Part shown: piece after piece, positions 13,046 through 27,600 of the stretch | How positions within the stretch are numbered: position 1 is the first letter of the stretch | How the letters are laid out: every line of letters begins with the position of its first letter | Origin: Chrysoperla carnea | Taxonomy: Eukaryota; Arthropoda; Insecta; Neuroptera; Chrysopidae | Reading direction: 5' to 3' | Length of the DNA stretch: 64,000 nt | NCBI RefSeq assembly: GCF_905475395.1 | Contig: NC_058337.1 | Location: 116,430,368 to 116,494,367, forward strand | Notes under the pieces: model-generated | The model's database searches: none | Seen by the model: only the letters and a program-made list of their open reading frames with translations | Told to the model about the DNA's origin: nothing | Made by a program: the position numbers and the translations under genes

Positions 13046-15606
13046 TTACTTTTTAACAAGGCTAGCTATCCTGTGTAAACGTGGTTTCATACTGCTGCTA
13101 ATTGCCATTAATGGCGACGGTGGTGGTATATTATTATTAACTACTGGTGGTGTTATTAATTTTTGTTCTTTAACACTTTGTTCCTTAGCGCCTCTGTAAC
13201 AAAGAAAGAAACACATATAAATAGACATATTACATAAACAAATTCATGGCAATACTGTTAAATCTTTCGTATGATTAATGATTAATTTTAAAAAAGTTAG
13301 GCCTAGTGAGCGAGGTATCAAACGAAAAATAAAGCAGAATTTTTCGAAGACTAGTCTGCGGGATATTGATACAACATCAGCACATACACGTCCAACTACA
13401 ACTCTAAACAATGATTTTTATTCAAATCAATTCATAGCAAACAAATTTTTTTCCCGATTTTATTGAAACTTGGCAGCTAGAATAATTTTGACTCAAAAAA
13501 TAAAATCGTTCTTTTAACGATTGGTTAAAAAGTTTTTGAAATATCGCATAAAAATCCCTTATGAAAAGCTTCTATTTAGGAGCGATTTTAGAGATATCCG
13601 GTATAAAACTCATCTAATCGTCAAAAAATTTAACTTTTATGGTTTTTGAATCCTAACTATTAAATAATCATTGGCACAAAAATATGGTTGATTTGCCGAC
13701 CAGTTGCTGAACTATGGCCTAAAGAATTGCCTCCGGGATATACTTCTCGTATATGATTTTAGTCAATGGCGATATCTTAGAATCGTTTGTCTAACCTTCA
13801 AATCGATCCACTATTTGCATTTTTTTAGACAAAATTACTGTACAAAAAGATTTTTTACCCATTTAACGATTGGGTGAGTAATTTTTGAGATATCGCCTAA
13901 AATTCTGTGCACAATGCTTCTTTTTCGGAGCAATTCGGGATATATTTCAAAAAATTCTCATATAATCGCGAAGCAAGTTGGATTTTCATGGTTTAAGAAT
14001 ATTAGTCATTAAAGATAGGAGAATTGACAATCTACAAAAAAAAAAAGAAATTTGGCTACATCGCATTGGACACTTCATCTCGTTAAATTCGGAATGAATT
14101 TATTTTACAATATCAAATATCGATTTTATACTTACAAATATCTGGTAAGGTCTTCAATATCAACCAACATTGAATCCTGTTCCATATGTAAATCATCACG
14201 ATCCATTAAAAATCTGACTAAACCTTCATTTAAGCCTTCAATTTGAGTATGTAAATCATTTACAATCACTTGTAATTGAGCAACATTCATTTCTGTTAAT
14301 ATTTGCCGCGATACTCGTCGACGTTCTTCAGGAAATTGTATACCAACTTTTTCTAAACTTGATCGTACCATTTCGGTAATTGGACTTTTCTTTTGCCTTT
14401 GTCGTTCAACCTAAAACAAATGTAAAATTGATCAAATTTGAAACAAAATTTGGACAATTGAAAACTGTTTTGGAAATTTGGCATAGTTGGCATATTGTTC
14501 GTATTTACATCTACATCCCATGGAATTGTAATTCTAAATTTTGATTATTTTCATATTAAATGAGTGATACATATTATGGTATAAAAATGTCTGCAAAATT
14601 TCAGACAGTTAAAAAATTGTAAAAAACACCAAATTTACAAAAGAAAGTTAATATATTGTTCCATACCTCCATTTGCATATGTGCCATTTCTTTAGCTTGA
14701 GCAAGTGCCATTCGAGCCTCAATTTGTAAACGAGCCTGTCGTGCAAAGAAATCAGCTTCATTCACTGAATCAGTTAAAGATTGCGTCGATTGAGTCGTTA
14801 ATGGTGGTTGAGCTGCTGGTTGACTAATGGGTAAGCTGAGTGGCCTTTGACCATTTAATTGTCGAGAATTTCGTGTATTATTTCCAACAGTTGGTGTTGA
14901 TTTATGGTATGGAGGGGCTCGTGATATAAGTTTTGAATTATTATTATTTGGAGCTGCTGGTGTTGTAATCGTCGTCGATTCATTATCAGAATTTGGACTG
15001 TCTGAATCCGATACGGTTTCATTCATAAAACAAATTTGTAAATTCATCCCTGTAACAAAATTTTATTATTTAAAAAACATTTTGATTCAAGTTGTTTATT
15101 TTAAAAAGTGGGTCAAGGTCATGAAAACTAGCCTGTTCCTAGAAAAATATTTTGATTCTTCCTCGTAATATATAAAACCAAAAATTATTTTCAATATTAT
15201 ATGGTCTAAGCTGGGGCAACGCCAGTAGACCTTTTAGCATAATCGTTTTGAAATATTTGTCTATAATAACACAATGCTGTTATTCCAAATAAAGGAGTCA
15301 ATACTAAACATTTATGGCGCAGATTGTTAGAATCAAATTAAATTATTGAAATTCATATTTGGACGATGTTTAGCAATTGCATCATAAAACTTTAACCGAA
15401 ACTGATATTTTTAAAAGAATTTTGGTAGACTCTTAGATAGCTTTTCTACAATTTTAATCGTCTTTTGCATTATTTAAGATCTTACCACTCTGTAATCGTG
15501 CTTGAAGACTTGGTTTTCGTCCAGGTCGATCACCTGGTGTGTAATAATCATCTGATTCTGATCCCATAGCCAATCTTCGTCGTATCTCTTCTCGATCTGT
15601 TCGTCT
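13046..15606 (-). CDS. Schip1: Schip1 shared 3' exons encoding the 308-aa common C-terminus
   Basis: Four exons (15486-15606, 14667-15049, 14136-14410, 13046-13193) total 927 nt and give 308 residues plus stop. Residues 1-40 are basic (RRTDREEIRRRLAMG) and contain the GRKPSLQARLQS signature. Residues 42-168 hold an Asn/Ser/Pro-rich linker and then the first helix. Residues about 205-255 form the leucine-rich coiled coil used for dimerisation in this family. The last exon replaces the vertebrate tail with an insect-specific Pro-rich, basic end (IPPPSPLMAIS, RLHRIASLVKK). The split codons at 15486/15049 (Gly) and 14136/13193 (Leu) restore the family sequence exactly, so the splice sites are well supported. 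Confidence 0.95.
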
Positions 15607-18600
15607 CTAAACAAAACAAAAAATTCAAATTAATCCTAAATAAATTTACACCAAAATAATTTACCCTTACAATTTCATTAGCATCGTTATCATTAATCGT
15701 TATAACTTTAATAAAACGTTCAACTATATCTAAATTTTCAGGATCCTCATCAAACGGTATAACTTTTATAATATTTTCATTATTTTCATTTAAGATTGGC
15801 CACATTAAATCATTTTCCTCACAGTGAACTGTTTTTGTACTAAATGCACGCGGTGAAAAATAATCGTTATTTAATTGTTCATCGAATTCATTACCATTAT
15901 TATGTTTCGTTAAAAAGTTTGAAACTTTATTTGTTTTTAATTTATATTTAAAATTATCAAAATTTTCACTTAATTTTGTTGTTTGAGTACGTAAATTTTC
16001 ATTAAATGACGTAGAAACTTTATTTGTTTGTGTTTTTAAATTTGTTAATAAGTTTTCGAACATTTTTGTTTCAATATAAACAAAAATATTCTTACAGGTT
16101 ATCGTAATATATCAAATCACACTGTACACCAATGTTGTCAGTATTACATAATCAAATAATTATTGATAAAAAAATATCGATTAAAGCATATATACCGATT
16201 AATGAATCGAAAAAACGTATATTTATAACGAAAATATGATAAGATACTATCAAAATTAATTTAATCTTCACGAAAAAAAAATACGTTTGTTTGAAAGTTT
16301 AAAAGATATCCTGATATGGCAACACTGTTGGCGGTATTATATACAAAGGATAGCATATTTTAAATATCGTAAGATAAAGTGAGGTACAAATATTAAAAAT
16401 CTAGCTTTCTCTCTTTACCATAAATGCCTTAAAAATGGTTTATGGAGTTTAATTTCACTTTTAATAACAAAGCAAAAATTTTATTGTTAAATTAAGGAAC
16501 TATTTTTAGACCTTGGAATTAAATGCTTAAGTAAATTTCTTCAGTTTTTTATTTATTGTTCAATGGCCATGAATTTCCTCTTAAATAAAATTATAAATCA
16601 AAATATATTAAAATTCTTCAATATATCTATACCGTACGAATTTTATAACAAATTATTTACAACCATTATAGCGTTTTAATTATTTCGAATTGAACTTAAA
16701 TTGCTCAAAAATCTTAATCTTTTGTTATTAAGGATTATGATTACTTATTTAAATTTACTTATTTTAAAATTACTTATTTAATTTTCTGTTAAATAATCGA
16801 CCTCACGTTACCAAGAATTAATTTTGACATAAAAAATGTTTAAAAATACTGGCATTTATTTATTTCAAATTTTATTTGCCGTTATTTAAATCAATGAATC
16901 GTTTCAAAGAAAGACCCGCTATTATTAGTAATAAAAACCACATCATAATTCAACTCAAATTATTTTATTAAATCCTCTAAATAATGGTCCTCTAAATAAT
17001 GGTAGTCCAGCGCAATGCGCTCATTTTATAACGGATGCTCTTTCGGTTCATTTAGTACTAGTTTCTAGTTATCTGCTAGAAAAAGATAGTTTTTCTATGT
17101 ATAGGAGTGCTAATTTTACAAAGACCACATCCTCTTTAAAAAGCGCATAGTATGAGCTATATAGGGTATAGGAGGACCATCTGTATCAAGAGTGTCAATC
17201 GAAAAGTAGCAAATAAGGATTGCGCTGCTGTAGCAAAAGTGTAAGTTTTAAAAGAAGTGCTCAATTTTAGAACTTCTTAGAAGATTCTGGTCAATTTTAG
17301 AAGATTCTGGTCAATTTTAGAACTGTTATTTGATGTTTTCAATTGGACACTCTAGTGTGACCCCTATTTTAGTTATGTCTTCCTTACCTCTACCCTCCAT
17401 AGTATGAGCGGAGCATTTCTTAAACAGTTCTTATGATTATTTTATTCCGAAAGATTTAGTTATTATTATTTGAATATACATTTATTCAAATTTATAAAAA
17501 ATTAATTTTATGAAACCATTTTGATGATGGTTTCACTTAAAAAATTATTACTTTAATTATATAAACAGTTCATTTAAATATTATAATTAGCATCAAAATT
17601 AAATATGAATTAATGAATTTTACTTTCAATTGTATAATTTACTTAAAACCCACAAAATAACCAAAGACTAGGTCATTAATACATTCTTAAAAAATGAAAA
17701 TATATATATATAAAAAAAAATAAATTTAAAACTAATTAAAATGTAATTAATGTTTTTTTATTTATTTTGGTTTCAATTCAATGAAAAATCGTTTAAGAAG
17801 TAATAATTGTATCTATAGCTATGTTTTAAAAAAAATACAATAATCATGATAATAATTTTTTAAATGATTATTAAAAATAATGACACAAAAAAATAAATAT
17901 TTTTTATTGAATAAGAATTTATTTTGCGGCCCTCCGTTCACATTTAGATATGTAGTTTCTCCATTTCAAAAACTATAATGAAATAATGAATTTAAAATGC
18001 CGAAAATTGGCCACATAAAAGTTGAAAATAATCATAAAATAATAAAGAGGAAGTTTAATATCCTAATTCCAAAATAAAAGCCTTGAATTAAAAATAATTG
18101 CACATTCCTGTTGAAGGCGTTTCTTTATTATTAGATGCGTAAATTCTTGTTCTACCATGTATATATGGAATATATCAAGCACGTTACGACGTTCTAAGGC
18201 ATAAATTGGTCTTAAGTTTTTATTAAAACGGTGATTAAAAGAAATTCTTAATGTTTTACTGTGTATTTTCGTTCTTGCGAAGGGGGAGGGGGTGTATGTG
18301 CACCCCAGGCACTTCCTCCTAGCACCTATGGAACGAAATATTTTTCAAAACAATTGAAAACAAAAAATTGACTGAGTTAATTGTTGAAATACCATGTATA
18401 GACAGTGTTGATGACCCAATTATTTGTTTTTTAACGTCATGTAAGTAAAGAAAGATATCCACTCTTAGATAGTCATGTAACTGATATTCCCATATAATAC
18501 ATACTAAAAAATTTGCACCTAATTTGCACCCTCTTGGGTAAACAGTGATGTGATTTTACGCTTAAAATTTTGTTCTACCTCTAACGGTTTACGAGATGGG

Positions 18601-21600
18601 TCCTACGGACTCAAGACTCCATTGACTTATGTTGGTTATTTACGAACTCAATCCCGCTTTTTACTTCCTTAGCACGCTATAAAAATTTCAACTTGATATC
18701 TCTTTTCGTTTTTGAGTTATCGTGTTGGTAAACAGGCGGAGAGATGGACAGAAAACCGAAAACGTACTAATTAGGTGATTTTATGAACACCACAAAATTT
18801 TGTTAGTATCATCAATATTTAATATTTTCAAGCGTTACAATCTTGGGACTAAAGTTAATATACCTTGATATATTTCGTATACATGGTATAAAAATAACGT
18901 CATGAGCGAGAAGCGATAATATAATTATTCTTATTCAATATAATTCTTAAGCAGTATAACTCATAGGCCTTTTTAATTATTCCGAGAGAATTTTCAAGTT
19001 CGTTAAAATTAAACGAAATATTTTCTCAAAAAAAAAAAGAATCATTATGTCCGCAAGAATAATTATTCTAATTATGTTAATATTCATAATTTTCTTAAGA
19101 TTTTTCTTTCAAAAATTACACGCAGATATTTCTTGACTTAGAAATAACAAATAAATATGTGAAAATCAAACTTACAATTTCACCCAAACTTTCCAAATCT
19201 TCATTTTCATCATATGTCAACGTATACAAATCTAATAAAAATCGTGTATCTTTTTTATAATGTCGTCTAGCTATCGTTCCCATATTTGTAGTAATCATAG
19301 TAAAATTTTTGGCACACGAAAAAATATTAACAATATTAAATCACAAAAAATATAAATAAAATCACATTATTTTAGCAAAGAAATCACACATTGATTGATT
19401 GATTATACGGTCACAACAAAAACGTAATAAATAAATCAATTAATTTATAAAATATAAATAAAATAAAATTAATAATAACAATTAACAATCAGCATTTTTT
19501 TTTTCTTCAATTTCCTTTAATAACAACAGCTAACAAACAGAACTATAATACAATTAAATTAACCTGATTTTTATTAAAAATAATGCATTTATTAAAACTT
19601 GTTAGTTAATTACTATAATAATAATATTTTTTTTCAATTGAAAGTTTACTTTTTTTTCGCAATAACTCTAAAACTACTACCTATATTAAAACTGTTTATT
19701 TTAATTTTGATGTAATGAAATCTTGCCGGCGTGGTACTAACTATACAGTCGGATTGTTCAGTTTACTGCAACGGTTTCACCTCAGTGGTTCCACTATGTA
19801 TAATAATAATAATAATAATAATAAAATAAAATTAATTATTAAAATTGTGAGATTTAAAAAAAAAAATTAATCTAGTCTCAACAAAAATCGCATCAAGAGG
19901 GTATCAGTCAATTGTATTTACTAGTCTTAAATAAATATTTGCAAAATAAGTAATGATTTTTTGGAAATTAAATATCTTGATAAAATTTTTGGAATTTATT
20001 TTCTTCTCAGGAGGTGGGAGATGTATGCGAGGCATTTATATTTATTGTTGTATAAAGCACGGTACATTGTCCGGGAGATAGACGGAAAAAATTGGCGAGA
20101 GATGGATGCGTCGATCTTTTAATACCAGTCAAAGTATCCTCTTTTACGTGCCGTTGTTTACCTACTTTGCGACAAATTCCGTCTATCCCATTTCCTGTCC
20201 GAGTGAAGACAGGTTGGTCGCCTATTAGCTCAGTTGGTAAGGGCGTAACCAATTCCGTCCGTTGTATGCTTAGGGTAGCGGATTCGATTCCCGCCGTCGC
20301 AACAAAATTAATTTAATTAATAGTTCTGTTGGGCTAATGTAGTGCATGGTATATGCATGAAGGAGGTGCACTCAGCCTCTGGAAAGGTGGTAAAATACAT
20401 ATGGTATCACAATGGTCTCTATAGCGTAAGTGTGTCCTTGGTGAACGCCAATATAACCTAACCTAACCTAACCCGAAGGCAGGTTGACGAAATTTGGTGC
20501 AAAGTGGTGGATATATCCTTATAAGTCTATCGCTAGCTATCTTTCCACGTTACGCGATGCAGCCATGTTCAGTTATTTAAATACTACCCGGAATTATTTA
20601 AATTTTGAAGAATTTATATCAACGAATACAAAACGATAGATAGGACAATATCTTAATGGTTATCGAAATCTCAACGCAGTTATCTAAAGCATTAATTTTT
20701 CTCGTGCATATCTCGGATCAACAGTTTTTCATACTAAAAAAAATTTGATATGATGTCGAAATATTAAAGATTGTTCTAGATTAAAAAAATTTGTATCAGG
20801 TTTTCGCGAAAAATTTTATAATAGTATTGCATAAAATAACCTTGGTTTTCTTATCCAATTTTCGATTATTAAAATTGATTGTATAAGTAATAAAAATGTT
20901 ATGAAATTATTTTGGAAAATGGATTTCATAATTTTATGATTGAATACATACATAATACAAAAAGTATTGTTTAATTTCATTTCGTTGTTTTTTATACCAT
21001 GTATATGAAATATATCAAGGTATATTAAGTTTACTCCCAAGTTTGTAACGCTTAAAAATATTGATGCTAAGAACAAAATTTTGTTATAGGTGTTTATAAA
21101 ACCACCTAATTGCCCGCAACAACACGATAACTCAAAAACGAAAAAATATATCAATCTGAAATTTTTATAGCGTGTTCAGTACTGAAAAAGTGAGGTTTAG
21201 GTCGTAAATGAGCAACATAGGTCAATTTGATCTTGGGTCCGAAGGACTCAACTTGTAAACCGTTGGAGAGATAAAACAAAAGTTAAAATGTTCCTAATAA
21301 AAAAATAAACAACTTTAGTTTGAAACATTTTTTTGTAAACATCACTGTTTACCTGTGAGAGCGCAAATGATGCGAAAATTGTATAGTATGTATTATATGG
21401 AAATGTCAGTTATATATGTGTGACATGTATGTATGTGTTATGTGACAGAGTAATCAACACTGTCTATACATGATATTTCAACAATTAACTCAGTCAATTG
21501 TTTGTTTTCATTTGTATTTAGTTTTTTTTTTTGTTACATATATTTTGTAAAATATTCAAGGCTGTTACAAATTGTATAATTATTAACGCTAATTTTTATT

Positions 21601-24600
21601 TAATAAATAATTTTTGTGTATAAAAACATTTTTTTAAAGTTTATACAGAGACTAAAAATCAATAAATAATATTTGGAATTAGGACTCTCAAATCTAAATA
21701 TTTTATTCGAAGTCTCAGATAAACTGGGCATTTTACCAATCTCCGGATGAAAAGGTGACTTCCTGATCGAAACATTCGAAACAATTAACAATATTGCGTG
21801 AACACTACATAACCTAGTTGTTTTTTAGCAAAATTAGCCGATTTTAACTCCCTTAAAATGATTTTGCTGAGGTAGAAATAACAAATAAGTTTCAAAAATT
21901 AAAAATAATATTAATTTGTTGAAAGTACAACAATGTCGAACCCTCATAACTCAAAACTCGCGCTGGCATTCTAAATTCGAATTATATACTTTTTCATCTG
22001 AGCGAAAAGCATATAAGAACTATGGATGTTTAAAATAACGAAGACACGGAAATAAAATGTACTCTTTGAAGGCGAGTCTATTGTCTAACTTTATGAATTG
22101 GCACGCAATGTAATAATTTGAATTAAATTTAATGCTTAAAAGTTCGTACTCCTTAATTAAAATTTTTTAAAGGTCGCCGTAACACTATGAAATGAATCAA
22201 AAGTTCTTATGCACCCTGTAGATATACAGAGTGAACAAAAACAATCTCATTAGAAGAACATTTTTCAATCCGAAATATCTATCAGTAAAGAAATTGGGTT
22301 CCGATATAATTATTGATTGTAATTTTGAAAATTTTTTTGGATTGTAGTATCTAGTCTTATTAAATTGAAATACAAAATTAGATTTTTTGTCCAATAATTG
22401 TACTTTAATTCAAAAGCGTGTAAGCATGGCCTACCTTTGACCCAAGACGTATAAAAAATACTTTTTGATGTACGGGGCAAATTAGAAATTTAAGTTCTTA
22501 ACATTTCATGAATTCAAATTGGTATAATATATTTTTAGCTAACTGAATCTCTGCTAATAAACGTCTTTTGGAACAATTTTTAAGCAAGCTTTTTAAGGTT
22601 TCTTTAAACCAACTCAGTCCAAGAAGTTTTTCATATAACTATGCCATTTCAGCCTGCTCTAGTTCGATCTTTAAAACAATCCATTGTTTTATTATGTAAA
22701 AAGTATGGTTTACTAAAAGTACTTGAGTGATTGATTTTATTATTTTCAAAAATAAACAAACAAGAGAAATATTGTTTATAAAAAATAATGTTATATTGTT
22801 TATAAATTAAGGAAAATAATGAAAGAAAATATTGTTTTGAAAACGTTGAGATTTATTACAATAGGTGTGTTAAATGTATAACGAAGGCTGTGGTGAGTAT
22901 GAAACTTAGAGACCACATCATTGTAGGCTTGTTCAAGAAACTATGCGAATTAGTTCAGCAACGATTCTGCTCACCTTCTTATAAACTTATAACAAATATA
23001 TTTATAGCTGCCTGTAAAATTTTAAAATATTTCAATTTTTATACCATGTTTATGAAATATACTAAGGTATACTAAGTTTAGTCCCAATTTGGTAACACTT
23101 AAAAATATTGATACTATGAACAAAATTTTAGTAAAGGTGTTCATAAAATCACCTAAACTAATTAATCCATTTCCGGTTGTCTGTCCGTCTGTCGTCTGTC
23201 CGTCTGTCATCACGATTACTAAAAAACGAAAAGAGATATCAAGCTGAAATTTTTATAGCGTTTTAAGGACGTAAGTAAAACGTGAGGTCGATTTCGTAAA
23301 TGAGCAACACAGGTCAATTGGGTCTTAGGTCCGTAGAAACCATCTTGTGAATCGTTAGGGATAGAACAAAAATTTAAATGTAATGTTCCGTACAAAAATA
23401 AACAACTTTTGTTTGAAACATTTTTTCGAAAACATTACTGTTTACCCGCGAGAGCGCAAATTCGGCGAAAATTGTATAGTATGTATTATATGGGAATATC
23501 AGTTATATATATGTGACATGTATGTATGTATAATGTGACAGAGTAATTAACACTGTCTATACATGGTATTTCAACAATTAACTCAGACAATTGTTTGTTT
23601 TCACTTGTTTAATTATAAAGCTCCCAATGTTATAATTTTGAAAAAAGCAAAAGAACTAAAAGTGGACGAACTAATATCAGCAACTCCAAAGGTGAACTAT
23701 AATGCTCAATACTAATTCTTTGGTAAATTATAGTACAATTTTTTTTATAACATTGTGTTTGTCGTAATCTTCTAAGTCACCTTTTCCCCTCTCCCCAATT
23801 TGATAATTAGAGAGTACGAAGTTTTATAGAATTATTAAATTTTTTATTTATTTACAAGATTGAATTATTTATTTAAGCGTTCTCATCTGCCAAAAGCTTT
23901 CTCGCTCTTTTTTGAAGGTATGGAAGTTTGATAGTAGATACCTATAACAATGTAGGTATCTCAAAAGTCAGAATATAAATCTTAAATAAATTTTTATTTC
24001 AATTTTTTGAGATCATGAAACAGTGCCCATTAAATTTTTCACCAGTAAATTTAATCGTAATATTTTTTCAAATGCCGGTAAAGGTTGGTAATCAGTATAC
24101 AAAATTAGATAATATGGGGTTGAAATTAAATAAGGTGAGACGTGATCTAAGAGATAGAGCCGAGTTATGCTCGTCATCTGTAGTCCTTCCAATATATGTA
24201 TAGTTGTCATTATGAAAAGGGGGTGGGGAGGAAACTTTTTGGGAATTCGCGGATAACACCCCTGATGCAGGAAAAGGGGGGAGGTACGAGGGTGAAAGTG
24301 AAATTCTGCTTGTCATTATGTAATATCACCCTTTTTCAATATAATTTATATTATAATTTTTGAAGTGAGCGGATAACTAAGTCTTGCCTAAGGAGTGTAA
24401 AAAAAATTAAATTTATTTTTTTGACATTTTATAAAACAGAGTGAAAGAGATACAATTGATGGACATATGTTCAACAAACGTTATCAAACAACATACGAGT
24501 TATCATACGCGAATTCGATTCATCTATCGACCCATTCAGTTTCCTATACTCCCCAGGCCAGGAATATTTTCCTCCCCAGATCAAGACTAGGCGACGTGGT

Positions 24601-27600
24601 ACAATGTAAACAGGTAGGTAAAAACAAAATTAATTATGAAAAACCTACCTTCACAAAACCATCACTATACATTGGTTGTTTAATTAAAGCATCATAAAAT
24701 GGACTATTTTTATCAATTTTATATTCAGACATCATTTTTATAGATTATTAAAGTATGTTGAAATGCAATTAACAAATATAAATCACTTATTTATATTTTA
24801 TTAACTAATCACTTGAAAACTATTTGACAATAAAGCACTATACACAAAATTATAATTAAATTAAATTCTAAATCAATAATATAATTAATTATTTAGTTAA
24901 TTAATTTTAAAACGTTTGAAACAAAACTATAAACGATTTTTAGTTTTTTTTAAATATATTTTAATAATTTTATTTCTATAAATAGGGAAAATTATGTGGA
25001 ATTCTGTTTAAAGTTAAAAACTGATAAAATTATTTAACATTAATTAGAATAGATTTGTTGTAAATGAATATAGTAAAACTTGTTTATGAATATATTTTTA
25101 ATCGTCTCACCTTACGCTTAGGTTCACCAATTCATCAAAGGTGCAACATTTATTTAAAAAAATTAAAAGCTTTTGGTTTCCCAAAGTTACCTCACTCATG
25201 GGCCGTAACTAGGGTACATGGCGCCGGTGGCAAGTATTTAGGTTGCGCCTTATATATATCGGGATGGGCTCTAACGATTTTGATGAAAATTCGTATACTG
25301 ATAGTATTTAACATAAGAGTAAGGCAAAATGGGGGAGAGTCACCATAATCGTGTCATTTTGCGTTAAAGAGTGTGTACATTTAATTGATAAACTTTTTAA
25401 AATTATTCAAATGAGAGTATCAAATTGAAGTATTGATTTCTCTCAACATTCCCGAGCAAAAAATTGTTAAGGAACTCATTACTCTCCCAAATGATACTGG
25501 GGTATTTTGCAAAGGAAATGATTAACCTTCGAAATCGAGATTTTGTTGATAATAAACAAAGTAAATAATACAGAGTAATACAAACAAAATTGGATTAAAA
25601 TTGAAGTTATTATTAATATATTCGCTGTTCATTAAAATGTACCAAAAAGTTTTTGGCAATTTTGATAAACCAAGTATGTAATCCTACAAAATTTAGGTCA
25701 TACTTTTCAAATTTGTGATCAAAATTAACCTAGCTTTAATAGGTTTCAAGAATGAGGAGCCCTGGTTCCGGAATTAAGCACATAAGTGAAATCACAGCTG
25801 AAAAGAATGGCCTAAAATTAATGGCTTTCAAAAAAAAATTCCAATAAGATCGGATCCAATTTGCCTCTGTTATCGAAAAAATCGAATTTTTTAACTTTAT
25901 GACGTCATCAAAATACGAAAAATTTAATTTTGCTCTATCACATCCAAATTTTATCCAATTTTGATAAAACAAGTATGTAATCCTACTAAATTTACTTCAT
26001 ACTTTTGTAAGACAATACGAGACATATCCAGATAATACGACACTTATTTTGATGCGAATAACAAACCCCATGAATCTCGTGTGGAGCTCCAGGTACATAG
26101 GAGGTCCCCTTTTAGAGACCTTGAATTTAGAAGGCAACTCATAATAAATAAAAACGGTTATTTGAAAAATCTGTATTTAAATAGAAGTCTCTTTTGGCAC
26201 TAAATCTTTAAACGATGGATAACATAAAAGTAACGTAAAACTTAAGGAAAAACTAAAAAAAAAACGATTATATTCTCAAAAAATATGCTAATCAACGCAA
26301 CAATCTTTGACTGAACGGATTTTTGGAGATATTTAAATTCCTCGACTGCGTTTTTAGCTAATATACAGAAAATTTATCATTAAAATTTCGTAGGCGGACA
26401 AAATTTTTAGTGAATTACCTAAATAAATTTTATGTCCTCAGTCCGGGATTGTATAACAATCATATATAACAAATATTAATGAAGTGTAATACATATTTAT
26501 TTTCTCTACTACAACTTTTTATTAGTAGGATTAATTTTCAAATTTAAATACTAAAATTATATAAAATTTAATGAAACTCCTTAATTTTCATTATATAAAA
26601 TAAAATATAATCATAGGTATAAAATTTTATATGAAATTATAGGTATAATTTTCATTAAAATATATAACATGAATATTAATTTTAATATTAATAAAAACAT
26701 GATACTTTTCCAAAGGCAGAACAAAAAAAAAACAAAGCTAAATATAGCTACTAAAAATGTTAAATTAACTTTGTAATAAAAAATGATTTAAGCTATTTTT
26801 GTTGTGTTTTTAAAAAAAATATACAATTAAAAATGTATACATGATATTTTAATTACTTCAATTTTATAATAATATTACTAGAGTATAGTGCATAATGCAT
26901 ATATAGGATGATCAAATTGGGTTTATACATTTTTAATTTGAAATAAAAGCTAAACGGTATGAGATATCAATAAGATAGATACCTTTAAACATTGTACCAT
27001 CACGACATTTTAATTTAAAAATGATTTAATGTAATTGAACACGTCGCACGAGGTGACAACAGAGGTATTTTCTTTTGGACAAAATATAGCCCATTCGATA
27101 TCACAAATCACATGATTATTTTTTGTGGATGAAAACATGATTAATGAACAGTATTCTTAACTCCAAAGTAGCAATTTTACTTATTGATGAAGCCATTTAA
27201 CCAAAAATGAAGTTCATAGATTTTCATAAATGCATTCATAAATTGATGAGTCTGCTTGAATACAGAAATTGCCTAATTTGAATTTAAAAAACTCATGCTC
27301 TCTATCTAATATCTGCCTACTTAGTAGTTTAAGGGGTTATTACTCTCCTAAATGATACTGGGGTATTTTTCATATGGAACTGATTAACCTCCAAAATCGA
27401 AATTTTGTTGATAGTAAATAAAGTAAATAATACAGAGAAATACAAACAAAATTGGATTAAAATTTTAATTATTATTAATATATTCACTGTTTATTAAAAT
27501 GTATCAAAAAGTACCATATTGTCAATTTTGATAAACCAAGTATGTAATCCTACTAAATTTGCGTCATACTTTTCAAATTTGTGATCAAAATTAACTTAGC

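Larger units (their letters stand above)
19299..24648. other. Schip1 intron DNA
   Basis: About 5.3 kb holding the SINE at 20221-20474, two R1 repeat copies (20990-21512 and 23037-23608) in the same orientation, and AT-rich filler. Open frames here, such as 24013-24316 in several frames, overlap on both strands without splice logic. I see no supportable exon. Confidence 0.55.
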
